Positions 16,970-26,254 are shown, counted from the stretch's first letter. The stretch is 42,076 nt of DNA from Lachnospiraceae bacterium (GCA_017542245.1 JAFXXN010000196.1:1-42076); one strand, 5' to 3'. Numbers and translations: made by a program. Notes: generated by a model not told the origin, from the sequence alone.

Positions 16970-19228
16970 TCAATCCTCAAATTCATCCTCATACGTACCA
17001 TTCATCAATCTAAAATTCTTCCCTGCTTCGAGACCGGCTTCTTCAAGCGCTGCAATATACGCTTCCCGGTCTCCGTCCTCAGGGATGAAAATATAAACAA
17101 AGAATTCCTTTGAAGAATTTCTTTCATCCACAAACTTAGGCGGTTCCTTACCTAAAAAGATAACTTCAGCACCTTCGTACACTTCATACTTCCCGCTGTA
17201 ATACTCTCCCATAATACTTGCAGAGAATGATGAAATATCAACTTCCTTTACAGTTTCCGGAATATATAGATGGTAAATCCTTCCCCTGAGCACAAACTGA
17301 AGGTCCAGCTTATCATAGTCAAGTTCCTTAGTAGTATCCGACGACCGGCTAAGTAACATACCTATAACAGTCTTCGTCCCGGGTATATAAATCTCATTAT
17401 CAACCTGCTTAAAATGTTTATTCCCTTTTTTAAAAGTAATCTTCAAAGAAATATTATTCCCCTCAAAAGCACTGATTCCTATACTTTCAACACTTTTAGG
17501 TATCGTAACCTTCTTTAACTTACAATTTGAAAAAGCATAATCCCCGATAGATTTCAGTCCATTCGGCAATTTAATCTTCTTAACGCCGGTTACCCAAAAC
17601 GCGCATCTTCCAATCTCTGTAACACCCTTTCCAATAGTTACATATTTTAGTTTATTATCCATCGAAGCCATTCCCTCAGGTATCACAGTCACCGTATCCG
17701 GTATCACCAGCTTCTTGATCAAAGTAGCTGAAAATGCATACGGCTTAATAGTTGTAACCCCTTCAGGCATAGTAATATTCTTTACTCTGAAATCAGCTAT
17801 ACCAAGCACGGTGCTACCATCAGCCGTCAGCAGAAGCCCATATCTTTCAACAAAAGAAGTATTACCGTCAGCCACCTTAACAAGCATCTTGTTGGCAACC
17901 GGTCCGTCAATATTCACGGTTCCCTTAGGTATCGTGAGCACCACCTTATCTTTCCTTTCGGCACTTTCATAAAATGCCCTGTCACCTATTGAAACAGTAT
18001 TTTCCGGCAGTTTCACACTCTTTAGCATAAACAGATTTGAGAAAGCCTGCTCACCTATAATAAGGCTCTTGCAGTCATGAATATTTATTTTCTCCAAACA
18101 GCTGTAATAAAATACATCCTTACCAAGTTCAACATTGCCGCCCTTTATCTCCAGCGAACAATTCTCCTCTCCCCAGATGGAAACATTCGAAAACGCTTTC
18201 TCGTCAATCCTAAGATCTCCGGCATTAATATAAAGCGTATTAATATGAGCGTTTAAAAAAGCTGACCTGCTGATCACCTTTACAGTAGATGGGATTTTTA
18301 CCGTATCAAAATTATGGCCGGCCAAAACTCCCGAATCCGTATACCCATAAGTATAATCATCGACAAAGCCAAACCACCTGATACCTTCATCACCTATCTG
18401 CGTAACGGTATACTTCTTACCCTCATACTTAACCGTTTCCGGAATAATCAGGTCATCGCTTTGAATCTGGAATCCCATACTGCCTACTTTATCATCCGCC
18501 TTTGTTCCGATAAGAACAGCCTCATCCTCACCCCTAGTTCTGTAAAGATTGCTGCCATCATAAAAAACATCGCCGTCCACATCGATATTCAAATGAATTT
18601 CCGCATAAAATGTCGATGCCTTCTTCTTGGTCAGCTCATTTGTCATAACTGCGAAAAAAGTATATGTACCCTGCGGAAGGCAGAACTCATCAAAAGATTC
18701 AGAATCCCAAATATAATTACGAATATGATCCGGATTGATAACCTCCTCATCACATTGTCTGCAATAAATATTTTCACGCCTGATCCCAAAATCTTCCTCT
18801 ATTCTGTCTCCCTTTTTGAAAGTAGTTACTTTGGCATCCTTCTTATACCAATATACGCTTTCGGCAATCTTTAATCCGTTCGAACCCTCAATCTTATAAG
18901 CGATCATAGGCTTACAGAATGTCATTTCCAGCTGATCCTTTGAACCGATATATTCCAATTCGGTTTTAAGCCTTACACGGTCACCCGCATGATATTCCGC
19001 CTTATCCGTCTTGAGAGTTAATCTGAAGTTAGCGTTTTCAACCACTGAAACAATAACTCCGTCTTCTTCCGCATCTTCTTTTACAACTTTACCTGTTCTT
19101 TCAGCATTGGTTTTCAGTTCATAGTCAAATGCAGATACATTTCTCCCCGGAAGTATCAGCATAAAACAAACTACCGTTAAACAAAACACACCGCAAAGAA
19201 CCAGCTTTCTCATCCAATTTTTCAGCAT
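16970..19228 (-). CDS. BspA-like leucine-rich-repeat surface protein
   Basis: Secreted protein of 752 residues. The signal peptide (MRKLVLCGVFCLTVVCFMLILPGRNVSA) is followed by an N-terminal beta-rich region (about 30-235) with one CxxC (YCRQCDEE), then LRR_5 (BspA/Treponema) repeats to about 640. Repeat units read like SIGDYAFSNCKLKKVTIPKS. The C-terminal 90 residues are a closing domain. No LPXTG motif or repeat anchor was seen, so its attachment is unknown. The ATG at 19228 is used because GGCAGGAGG lies just before it; the longer reading from 19246 only includes that ribosome-binding site. It is directly downstream of the BlaR1-LRR gene and in one operon with it. Confidence 0.85.
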   Translation of the reverse strand: MLKNWMRKLVLCGVFCLTVVCFMLILPGRNVSAFDYELKTNAERTGKVVKEDAEEDGVIVSVVENANFRLTLKTDKAEYHAGDRVRLKTELEYIGSKDQLEMTFCKPMIAYKIEGSNGLKIAESVYWYKKDAKVTTFKKGDRIEEDFGIRRENIYCRQCDEEVINPDHIRNYIWDSESFDEFCLPQGTYTFFAVMTNELTKKKASTFYAEIHLNIDVDGDVFYDGSNLYRTRGEDEAVLIGTKADDKVGSMGFQIQSDDLIIPETVKYEGKKYTVTQIGDEGIRWFGFVDDYTYGYTDSGVLAGHNFDTVKIPSTVKVISRSAFLNAHINTLYINAGDLRIDEKAFSNVSIWGEENCSLEIKGGNVELGKDVFYYSCLEKINIHDCKSLIIGEQAFSNLFMLKSVKLPENTVSIGDRAFYESAERKDKVVLTIPKGTVNIDGPVANKMLVKVADGNTSFVERYGLLLTADGSTVLGIADFRVKNITMPEGVTTIKPYAFSATLIKKLVIPDTVTVIPEGMASMDNKLKYVTIGKGVTEIGRCAFWVTGVKKIKLPNGLKSIGDYAFSNCKLKKVTIPKSVESIGISAFEGNNISLKITFKKGNKHFKQVDNEIYIPGTKTVIGMLLSRSSDTTKELDYDKLDLQFVLRGRIYHLYIPETVKEVDISSFSASIMGEYYSGKYEVYEGAEVIFLGKEPPKFVDERNSSKEFFVYIFIPEDGDREAYIAALEEAGLEAGKNFRLMNGTYEDEFED

Positions 19229-19232
19229 ATCG

Positions 19233-21830
19233 TTACCTCCTGCCAAATTTAACTTTATTATTTACAGACTTGATCATAGCCACTGAATCCTCTGACAATT
19301 GGACAGACTGCCAAAACGCATACTTATCAATTGTCGTGACACTGTCCGGGATATTGATCTTTTGTAACTTAGAGCAGTTCGCAAAAGCACATTCTCCAAT
19401 AGTCTCTACCGAATCAGGCAAATATACCTCTTTCAGATTTACACATTTATTAAAAGCATATCCCTCAATAGTCTTCAGAGATTCAGGCAGATAAATCCTC
19501 TCCAGATTTGTACACTCCTGGAACGCTCCCCATCTGATAACCTCCACACCTTCAGGAATCCGTATCTCTTTCAGAGCAGTACATGCAAATGCAGAAGAAC
19601 CTATTTCAACAACCGACTTCGGAATATCTATCTTCTCCAAAGACGTACAATGGAAAAATGCACCTTCACCGATTTTAGTAAGCCTGCTGCTAAGGTCAAC
19701 CTTCTTTAAGTTTTCATCATAAGCGAAAATCCAATCAGCCAATTTCGTATGATTTTCCGAAACCTTACAATACTCCAGTTTCCAATTATTACAAAACGCA
19801 GACTTGCCTATGTCAGTAACCGAATCGGGAATAATCACCGATTTGAGCGCACACTTCCCAAAAGCCTCCGCCCCAATAGATGTAAGAGACGCCGGGAGCT
19901 CAATGCTTTCAAGATTCGAGCATCCGATAAAAGCCAAATCTCCGATAGTTTCCACCGTATCGGGCAAAGTTGCCGACTTTATGGTTAACGTATCACTGAA
20001 AGCCTTTTTCTTTATAGTTTTAATACCATAAGGAATGATTGCTGTTTCGTCACTCGGAAGCTGCTGAGCAACTGATGTATCTGTTTCATCTCCGGGTTCT
20101 ATTTTTGATTCTTCATATGGTCCTGTTATGTCTGAGATTTCCGGTATATCTGCTGCTTCCGGCATTTTTATCTCCGAGTCGCCGGTATCTTTTCCCGTTT
20201 TTTCATTTCCCGGAATACCCATTTCCCCGGAATCATCTATATTATCACCAATTTTATCATTTCCCAGAATATCCGTTTCCCCGGAATCATCTATATTTTC
20301 ATCCTGAGTCCTGTCTTCACCTTGTTTGATATCCGTATTTTTCCCAGATTCTATGATGCCCGGAACGGATTCATCACCCGATTTTACGATGCCTGACATT
20401 TCCTGTGTATCCGTTACTTCCGAAACTCCCGGTGCTTTATTTTCTTTTGGGGAATCTGTACTCTCACTTGTTTTATTCTTTCCCGACATACCCGCTTTCC
20501 CGGGATCATCTATATTTTTATCTTGGTTCCTATCTCCACCTTGCTTGATATCCGTATTTTCCCCAGATTTTATAATGTCCGGGACAGATTCATCATCTGA
20601 TTTTATGGTGTCTGGCATTTCCTGCTCCATATCCACCGCTTGCTTATCATCCGTTTCATCTCCCTTACCTGAAGCCGGATTAGTCAGGAAGCAAAGGCCA
20701 AAAACAGAACATCCAAAAACAATACAGGCGATAACGATTTTTAAAGGCTTCTTCATACCGATAACCGCTTTTACCCGATCTTTCACTCCTGTCTCACCAA
20801 AAGCTACAGGACAGACCGTGAGAAGCCTGTTATGTATCGAACATTCGAGAAGTGCCTCCGAATATCCCACCCTTTCTTCCGGTGACATTTTTCCTGCTGC
20901 CCTTTCATCACATGCCAGCTCCAAGTCCTTTGAAAAGCATATGAAAGCCAGCCACACCAAAGGATTGAACCAATACAACATCAAAAGAACAAACCCAAAT
21001 ACCTTCCACAACTGGTCGAAGTGCCTGATATGGGCATTCTCATGTTTGATAACATACTCCAAAGTTGACTCGCTCATTCCTTCCGGTATATAAAGCCTGG
21101 TGCCGACAAGTCCCATGATGAACGGCGACTTAATACCTTCACAGACATATATAGGAACCAATGACTTTGTTTTAAGATTAAAGGGAAGCTCTGCAGGGAC
21201 TGAAATCCGGATGCTCCTCCTAATACGCACTATGCTGTAAATAAAGTAAATAAGCATCAACCCACAGCCCACAAGCCAGATAATACCTATAATATGGACT
21301 AAATCATAAGACTTTCCGGTTTCTACCCTATCTTCATTAACTCTTGCTGTCTCATTTATCTGGAACCCATTTTTATCCCTAAAATCATATAAATTTTGAA
21401 TATTCTCTATATCATCCAAATCTGATGAGGCTTCTTTTGGAATTGCATTATCGCCGTTTACAGTATTCTTAACCTTAAAATTCACTGTATTTTCTGACTT
21501 AACAATCATCCCAGAGTCACTCATACTGTCAAATGAGCTTCTGCTATCATCATTTATACTCGCATATACTTCACCTGGTTCATCATCCCGATCCATTTCA
21601 CCAAAAATAAATTTTGAGTACTCTTCCTGCAAGCCACCTATATCCGGTACAAGCGAAAAGCTGCTTTCAATACCAACAGGCATAACAAGCCGCACTGCTA
21701 CTACCATCCACAGTACCAGATTCACCCACTTCGGTAATTTTTTAATTAAAGGTCTCATAACCATGATTATCAAAATGATAAATCCTGCTATGATGCTTGA
21801 ATCTATCAGCCATGTAAGAATCTGTTCCAT
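19233..21830 (-). CDS. BlaR1/MecR1-type M56 membrane protease with C-terminal LRR domain
   Basis: Sensor-protease of 865 residues. Membrane helices at about 12-27, 34-52, 177-200, 277-298 and 364-382 frame an M56 zinc-protease domain with HENAH (263-267) and ELACDE (304-309). In BlaR1 the part outside the cell is a penicillin-binding domain. Here residues 385-595 are an acidic repetitive linker and residues 597-855 are LRR_5 repeats (units such as LTSIGAEAFGKCALKSVIIPDS). A 32-residue block beginning S(D/G)DESVP occurs twice, at 411 and 484, and an 18-residue NIDDSGE unit is in tandem. It would sense an unknown ligand or cell-wall state and inactivate the BlaI-type repressor encoded just upstream. 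Confidence 0.88.
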   Translation of the reverse strand: MEQILTWLIDSSIIAGFIILIIMVMRPLIKKLPKWVNLVLWMVVAVRLVMPVGIESSFSLVPDIGGLQEEYSKFIFGEMDRDDEPGEVYASINDDSRSSFDSMSDSGMIVKSENTVNFKVKNTVNGDNAIPKEASSDLDDIENIQNLYDFRDKNGFQINETARVNEDRVETGKSYDLVHIIGIIWLVGCGLMLIYFIYSIVRIRRSIRISVPAELPFNLKTKSLVPIYVCEGIKSPFIMGLVGTRLYIPEGMSESTLEYVIKHENAHIRHFDQLWKVFGFVLLMLYWFNPLVWLAFICFSKDLELACDERAAGKMSPEERVGYSEALLECSIHNRLLTVCPVAFGETGVKDRVKAVIGMKKPLKIVIACIVFGCSVFGLCFLTNPASGKGDETDDKQAVDMEQEMPDTIKSDDESVPDIIKSGENTDIKQGGDRNQDKNIDDPGKAGMSGKNKTSESTDSPKENKAPGVSEVTDTQEMSGIVKSGDESVPGIIESGKNTDIKQGEDRTQDENIDDSGETDILGNDKIGDNIDDSGEMGIPGNEKTGKDTGDSEIKMPEAADIPEISDITGPYEESKIEPGDETDTSVAQQLPSDETAIIPYGIKTIKKKAFSDTLTIKSATLPDTVETIGDLAFIGCSNLESIELPASLTSIGAEAFGKCALKSVIIPDSVTDIGKSAFCNNWKLEYCKVSENHTKLADWIFAYDENLKKVDLSSRLTKIGEGAFFHCTSLEKIDIPKSVVEIGSSAFACTALKEIRIPEGVEVIRWGAFQECTNLERIYLPESLKTIEGYAFNKCVNLKEVYLPDSVETIGECAFANCSKLQKINIPDSVTTIDKYAFWQSVQLSEDSVAMIKSVNNKVKFGRR

Positions 21831-21926
21831 AATTCATACCTTGCTTTCTGTATCACTGTTATCTTTTCCTTTTAAACCTTCCCCCCCCTTTGGGGAAAGG
21901 TTGTTGTAAATCAGCCTGCTTACAGT

Positions 21927-22295
21927 TCATTTCAAAGAATTCTTGTAATTATCAATCATACTTCTGATCTCATCCACTTCCTTATCGGAAACTGATTTAT
22001 CCGAAACAAAAGCAGCCAAAAAGGCAGGAAGTGAGCCGCTAAAGTGTTCCCGGACAAACTGCCTGCTCTTTACACCGGCATATTCCTCCTTCGACATCAA
22101 AGAAGATACCATACCATTTTCATTTTTAAACAAACCTTTCTCACATAACTTTCTAAGCACGGTAAAAGTAGTCGATTTATTCCACTCCAGTTTCTCCTTG
22201 CATATTTTCACCAACTCCATAGACTTTATGGGTTCAAGCTCCCATATCATATTTGCAAATCTTTCCTGTATCTCACCTAACTCTATCTTCTGCAT
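21927..22295 (-). CDS. BlaI/MecI-family transcriptional repressor
   Basis: Repressor of 122 residues: a winged-helix N-terminal half (MQKIELGEIQERFANMIWELEPIKSMELVKIC ... STTFTVLRKLCEKGLF) and a C-terminal dimerisation half where BlaR1-type proteases cleave. It stands immediately upstream of the M56 protease gene, the classic regulator pair. It probably represses its own operon, meaning the protease-LRR gene and the LRR surface gene that follow. The start has AGGAG 6 nt upstream. The 96-bp gap to the protease gene contains part of a C-run/G-run repeat (about 21877-21905). Confidence 0.92.
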   Translation of the reverse strand: MQKIELGEIQERFANMIWELEPIKSMELVKICKEKLEWNKSTTFTVLRKLCEKGLFKNENGMVSSLMSKEEYAGVKSRQFVREHFSGSLPAFLAAFVSDKSVSDKEVDEIRSMIDNYKNSLK

Positions 22296-22331
22296 ACTCG
22301 CTCCTTTTCTTATTTTTCTATCTTATATCCA

Positions 22332-22347
22332 ATACTTATTAACGTAT
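22332..22347. promoter_or_regulatory. Possible BlaI operator dyad
   Basis: ATAC (22332-22335) and GTAT (22344-22347) form a short dyad with an 8-nt spacer, 37 bp before the blaI-type start. BlaI/MecI sites are AT-rich dyads with TAC/GTA half-sites. The match is short and could be chance. Confidence 0.3.
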
Positions 22348-22362
22348 ATTTTTTCTTTTAAG

Positions 22363-22423
22363 CCTTCCCCTTAAGATGCCTCACCTGCCAAGTGAAGGTG
22401 GCTGCAAAGCAGCCGGATGAGGT
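22363..22423. repeat. REP-like dispersed repeat fragment
   Basis: Contains CCTTCCCC, a hairpin GGCTGC-AAA-GCAGCC and GGATGAGGTG, the same building blocks as the repeat at 33131-33239. The preceding string TTTCTTTTAAGCCTTCCCC also occurs near 9964 and, in altered form, near 21863. It lies between the stop of the 287-residue LRR gene and blaI. Confidence 0.55.
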
Positions 22424-22445
22424 GTAATTAATCCCATTAATCAGT

Positions 22446-23309
22446 TCAACTATCCTTTGAAATCCGCTCAATTTCACATCTTCCCAGTGAAACCTGCTTT
22501 ATCAATAGCTCCAAGGTATCAACATAATAATCTTCCTTAACCCATATTACAGTTTTCTTCATTTTCTGATAAACCATACCGCCCGGTACTTTGCCGTCAA
22601 ATACTATCTCCCTGCAGGTTTTTCCTATCGCATAATATCCTATTTTAGTCACTGTCTCGGGGATTATCAGCTTCTTGATATTGTCGCACTTATTAAAAGC
22701 ATATCCTGCTATTTTCTTACAGGTTTGAGGAAGAACAATCTCATATACCGCAGGCGTAACATTCCTGGTTCCTTCATATGAAACAAACAGATATGAAGGA
22801 ATCGTCTTCACCTTAGTCTCACTCAAGTCAAGCTTTGATATATTTACGCCCATACACTCCGACTTTAATATTCTGACTGTCGATGGCAGCTTCACGTCCA
22901 CCTTAGCTTTTAAACCATCCTCCGAAAAAGCCTTATACCCTATAGAATATACCGAGTATTTCACATCTCCTTTGTAAACATATGCTTCCTGTTCATAACA
23001 CTTACCGTCATAATACTTCAGCGGTCTTACCTTTACAAGCTGTACTCTGTGTTTCTTCTCACTTATTATCCGGTATACCGCACCCTCGTATTCAAATTCA
23101 TCTTCATTTAAATCTTTGTCTTTATCTATCTGAAACGTAACTCCGTTTTCAGTTTTATCACCATAAGTCACATCTGCAAACTGCCGAGTTTCAAAAACAT
23201 TCCTCGTTTCGTCAACGGGCATGCCGGAACTCTCTTTATCTGCCATAAAAAAAACAGAAATACTGAAAACAGAAATAAATACCCCAAACCTTATAATATT
23301 TTTAATCAT
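22446..23309 (-). CDS. Small BspA-like LRR protein
   Basis: Secreted or membrane-anchored protein of 287 residues. A hydrophobic N-terminal helix (about 8-22, GVFISVFSISVFFMA) is a signal or anchor. The rest has a beta-rich region and about three to four LRR_5 units (VYSIGYKAFSEDG, CKKIAGYAFNKCDNIKKLIIPET, VTKIGYYAIGKT). GGAGG precedes the start. It is on the same strand as, and upstream of, the blaI-type gene, separated from the previous gene by a strong terminator. It may belong to the same LRR system, but its own regulation is not visible. Confidence 0.75.
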   Translation of the reverse strand: MIKNIIRFGVFISVFSISVFFMADKESSGMPVDETRNVFETRQFADVTYGDKTENGVTFQIDKDKDLNEDEFEYEGAVYRIISEKKHRVQLVKVRPLKYYDGKCYEQEAYVYKGDVKYSVYSIGYKAFSEDGLKAKVDVKLPSTVRILKSECMGVNISKLDLSETKVKTIPSYLFVSYEGTRNVTPAVYEIVLPQTCKKIAGYAFNKCDNIKKLIIPETVTKIGYYAIGKTCREIVFDGKVPGGMVYQKMKKTVIWVKEDYYVDTLELLIKQVSLGRCEIERISKDS

Positions 23310-23330
23310 TTATCCTCCCAGTCAACCACA

Positions 23331-23375
23331 AAAATAGGGTATAGGTTTATTTGCTCTAAACCTATACCCTATTTT
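23331..23375. terminator. Bidirectional-type terminator hairpin
   Basis: Perfect 18-bp inverted repeat (23331-23348 with 23358-23375) around 9 nt, with A-rich and T-rich flanks on the two arms. On the minus strand it follows the stop of the 457-residue membrane protein at 23415 and precedes the LRR gene. Confidence 0.85.
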
Positions 23376-23414
23376 ACTCCGGATAAACCTCTTTGTCAAG
23401 ACAAAGTTATTTTT

Positions 23415-24785
23415 TCAATAATATATTTCACAATAATCATAATCCAGATCATTGACATCAAATTTAAGTGTAGCTTTCTCCTTACCTATTCCGTCTGTAC
23501 ACTCTATTACCTTAATAACATTTTCATTCTTGTAAAGCACCGCATAGGCAACCTTTTCAACATACTTATCCCCTTCTACAGTCACCATGATAGAACTGTT
23601 TTCACCCGGTCCAATATCAGTAATCTCTTTTTGCGAACCCGATTCACTTACCGGAGCCGTATTTGCGTTCAGAGTGTAAGTCACCCCGTTTAGGTCCTGG
23701 AAAGGATAAATATCAAACGTTAACGCAACTATACCGGTTTCACCCTTTGGTATTCCTCTTTTATATGTCGACTTTATTCCGTAGGAAATACCATACTTGC
23801 TTTTCATCTCAGCGGAAATTACAACGGCTAAATTATCCTCCTTGGGTGTCACTCTAAAGAAAAGTGTTCTTTGGGTTGCACTCGTATACTCTATAATATC
23901 CTCATTAATCTGCAACTGATCAGAATAAATCACTCCCGCCGAATCACACTTAACTATCCCATATACATCATCCTGATTTAAATAATCATTGCTGTTTGTT
24001 TCCGGCAGCAACTGAACTATCGGAGACTCCTGTCTTGTATCTCTTATTGTGGTTCCCGTAAAGCTTCGCCTTACCAAAGAAAGTGCGATAGTAAAAGCCA
24101 CTAAAAATGCAATAATCGAAACCACCATTACATATTTCTTGCGCTTTTCTAAATCAACCCGCTTCTGGAACTCCTCCTGCTCGCGGAAAATCTTATTCAG
24201 ATCCACTTTTACATTCCGGCTGTAATAACCGTTACCAACCTGCTGCCGGTTCTGAAATCTCGGATCCTGCTCTGCTGCAGTATTATGGAATGTGTTGGTC
24301 ATGTCCCTTCCATAATTAATCTCATGCTTCTGGTTACTCTTGACACCTACAGCCTTGTTCTCAGGTACCTGGTTGCTCTTAATAGTTCCATACTCAATCT
24401 CAGGTACTGATCCGGGCTTGGTATTTCCACCAGCCTTGGTCTCGGTCATCGGCAGCGTCTTTTTACTCTCAATCTTTTTTTCAGGTATCTGGCTACTCTT
24501 ATTGTTTCCAGCTAAAATCTCGGGAACTGAGTTAGTCTTATTACCTCCAACCTCAATTGCGAGCTTAGGACTGGTCTTGTTACTTTCGGTCTTGGTCTCA
24601 ATCACCAGGTTTCTCTCCAGCACCTGACTACTCTTGTTACTTTCGGCTTCAATCTCAAGCACCTGTCCGGTCTTGACACCGGTATCACTATCCAATATCG
24701 GAGACTCGATACCCTGGATAGGAGCCAACTCTATCGGCGCAATAAGATCAACTATCTCAAATGATCTGGAATCATTTTCGTTCAT
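23415..24785 (-). CDS. Single-pass membrane protein with degenerate N-terminal repeats
   Basis: Protein of about 456 residues, family not recognised. The first ~170 residues are a low-complexity region of degenerate 15-25-residue units containing KSSQVPE, KTNSVPEI and KSNQVPEN. A basic coiled segment (EEFQKRVDLEKRKKY) precedes one membrane helix (about 218-238, VMVVSIIAFLVAFTIALSLV). The remaining ~220 residues lie outside and look beta-rich, with a C-terminal part resembling a FxLyD-like or comparator domain. The longer reading begins at 24878, but AAGGG 8-9 nt before the ATG at 24785 favours MNENDSR. It is divergent from the ATPase gene and shares its unusual upstream region. Confidence 0.7.
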   Translation of the reverse strand: MNENDSRSFEIVDLIAPIELAPIQGIESPILDSDTGVKTGQVLEIEAESNKSSQVLERNLVIETKTESNKTSPKLAIEVGGNKTNSVPEILAGNNKSSQIPEKKIESKKTLPMTETKAGGNTKPGSVPEIEYGTIKSNQVPENKAVGVKSNQKHEINYGRDMTNTFHNTAAEQDPRFQNRQQVGNGYYSRNVKVDLNKIFREQEEFQKRVDLEKRKKYVMVVSIIAFLVAFTIALSLVRRSFTGTTIRDTRQESPIVQLLPETNSNDYLNQDDVYGIVKCDSAGVIYSDQLQINEDIIEYTSATQRTLFFRVTPKEDNLAVVISAEMKSKYGISYGIKSTYKRGIPKGETGIVALTFDIYPFQDLNGVTYTLNANTAPVSESGSQKEITDIGPGENSSIMVTVEGDKYVEKVAYAVLYKNENVIKVIECTDGIGKEKATLKFDVNDLDYDYCEIYY

Positions 24786-24936
24786 ATCCATCTTCCCTTC
24801 ATAAATATAGCAACTTCTCACTTTATGACTATTTACCTGAGTACCATTATACAATTTACAAAAGCACTTTACAATCAATATATACGCAAAATATAAATAT
24901 GTAATTGCAGATAAAAAACAAAAAAACCAATCATAT

Positions 24937-24973
24937 ACTAAAATATATTTTAGTAAAATACGTTTTAGTAAAA
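24937..24973. promoter_or_regulatory. Palindrome and direct repeats in the divergent promoter region
   Basis: A perfect 18-bp palindrome, ACTAAAATATATTTTAGT (24937-24954), overlaps the first of two direct copies of TTTTAGTAAAA (24948-24958 and 24963-24973), 15 bp apart. It is a likely binding site for a dimeric regulator of the divergent genes at 24785 and 25123. Confidence 0.5.
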
Positions 24974-24990
24974 CTTTTGCCTTCGAAGAA

Positions 24991-25084
24991 TTTATGAAGA
25001 TTTATGTACATTTATGTCATTTATGAAGAATTATGAAGATTTATGTATATTTATGAAAGATATTGCAATTTATGAAGATTTATG
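24991..25084 (+). repeat. Ten-unit, ~10-bp-phased TTTATG array
   Basis: TTTATG or a one- to two-base variant begins at 24991, 25001, 25011, 25020, 25030 (ATTATG), 25040, 25050, 25060 (ATATTG), 25069 and 25079. The mean spacing of 9.8 bp puts every copy on almost the same face of the helix. The fuller unit is close to TTTATGAAGA. The array ends 38 bp before the ATPase start, so it spans the promoter or leader. Such phased iterons are seen in operators and replication origins; which applies here is unknown. Confidence 0.75.
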
Positions 25085-25122
25085 CTAATATTACCACAGA
25101 TAAATTTTTCGGAGGTGATACG

Positions 25123-26163
25123 ATGAAAAAAGACAACCCTTTCACGCTTACATTTGGGCGCCAGCCTAATGAATACATAAACCGTTATGAAAACATGAAT
25201 TCCATAATCAGCACCTTCGAAGCAGATAATCCCGTAAGCCAGACCTTTCTTATAGAAGGAATCCGTGGAAGTGGCAAAACAGTTCTAATGACTACCATAG
25301 AAAATGAGCTGTCACAAAAGGATAACTGGGTGATAGTATCATTAAATTCGACTCGTGAGTTATTAGACGATCTAGCCATGAGACTCTCCAACGAATACAA
25401 AAAAGTATCCTCTACTCTCAAATCCGGATTTAACATATCTGTCGGAGGATTTGGTGTCGGAATCAATGGCAGCAATACCGAAAACAGCATTTTAATAATT
25501 GAAGATATTTTCGAATCGCTAAAAAAGAAAAACAAAAGGATTTTGATTACCATCGATGAAGTAATGCACGATGCAAATATGAAACGATTCGCCAGCGAAT
25601 TTCAGTTGTTTATAAGGAAAAACTATCCTATCTATCTCCTTATGACCGGACTTTACGAAAACATCTACGCAATTCAAAATGACCCGGCTCTGACTTTTCT
25701 TCTAAGAGCACCCAAAATAAGTATGGAGCCGTTAAGCATTCCCCAGATTGCAAAACAGTATAAACGGGTTTTTGATACAGATGACAATATTTCTAAAAAA
25801 CTTGCTCAGATTACTAAAGGATATGCGTTTGCTTTTCAGGCACTGGGACTTTTATATTACGAATATCATGATACCCTTTCGTTGGAAGAAATCCTTTCTA
25901 AACTCGACGATATGCTAGATGATTTTGTATATAAAAAAATATGGTCTACCCTATCAGATCTCGACAAAAAGATATTATGCGTTTTTGATGAAAACCCCAT
26001 AAAAGTAAAAACTATATGTGAAAAAGCCGACATCCAATCATCGACTTTTTCAAGATATCGTGAAAGATTAATCAACAGGGGATTAATAATCCCTTCCCAA
26101 CATGGATATGTCTCTCTGGCTCTCCCGAGATTTTCAAAGATAATAACTTCTTATATATATTAA
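25123..26163 (+). CDS. Orc1/Cdc6-like AAA ATPase with C-terminal winged helix
   Basis: ATP-binding protein of 346 residues. Walker A is GIRGSGKT (about 47-54) and Walker B is ILITIDEVMHD (about 140-150). A sensor-like segment YLLMTGLYENI follows, then a helical lid and a C-terminal winged helix (about 275-346: DLDKKILCVFDENPIKVKTICEKADIQSSTFSRYRERLINRGLI) expected to bind DNA. The plan resembles archaeal Orc1/Cdc6 and bacterial AAA_16 proteins often found on mobile elements. GGAGGT lies 6 nt before the ATG; the longer frame from 25063 runs through the repeat array and is not used. It could autoregulate through the array. The role is unproven. Confidence 0.8.
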   Translation: MKKDNPFTLTFGRQPNEYINRYENMNSIISTFEADNPVSQTFLIEGIRGSGKTVLMTTIENELSQKDNWVIVSLNSTRELLDDLAMRLSNEYKKVSSTLKSGFNISVGGFGVGINGSNTENSILIIEDIFESLKKKNKRILITIDEVMHDANMKRFASEFQLFIRKNYPIYLLMTGLYENIYAIQNDPALTFLLRAPKISMEPLSIPQIAKQYKRVFDTDDNISKKLAQITKGYAFAFQALGLLYYEYHDTLSLEEILSKLDDMLDDFVYKKIWSTLSDLDKKILCVFDENPIKVKTICEKADIQSSTFSRYRERLINRGLIIPSQHGYVSLALPRFSKIITSYIY

Positions 26164-26254
26164 ATATTGTTATTCCTCTTCCTGTTTTCTCAGCCAAGCC
26201 GATAAGATTCAGAATATCGCCCCGACAACAGTCACGCTAATCTATAAAAAAAAT

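Noticed and set aside
20326-21093. Plus-strand open frame of 255 codons
   Set aside because: It is a shadow of the repetitive linker and protease part of the BlaR1-type gene; low-complexity DNA keeps several frames open.
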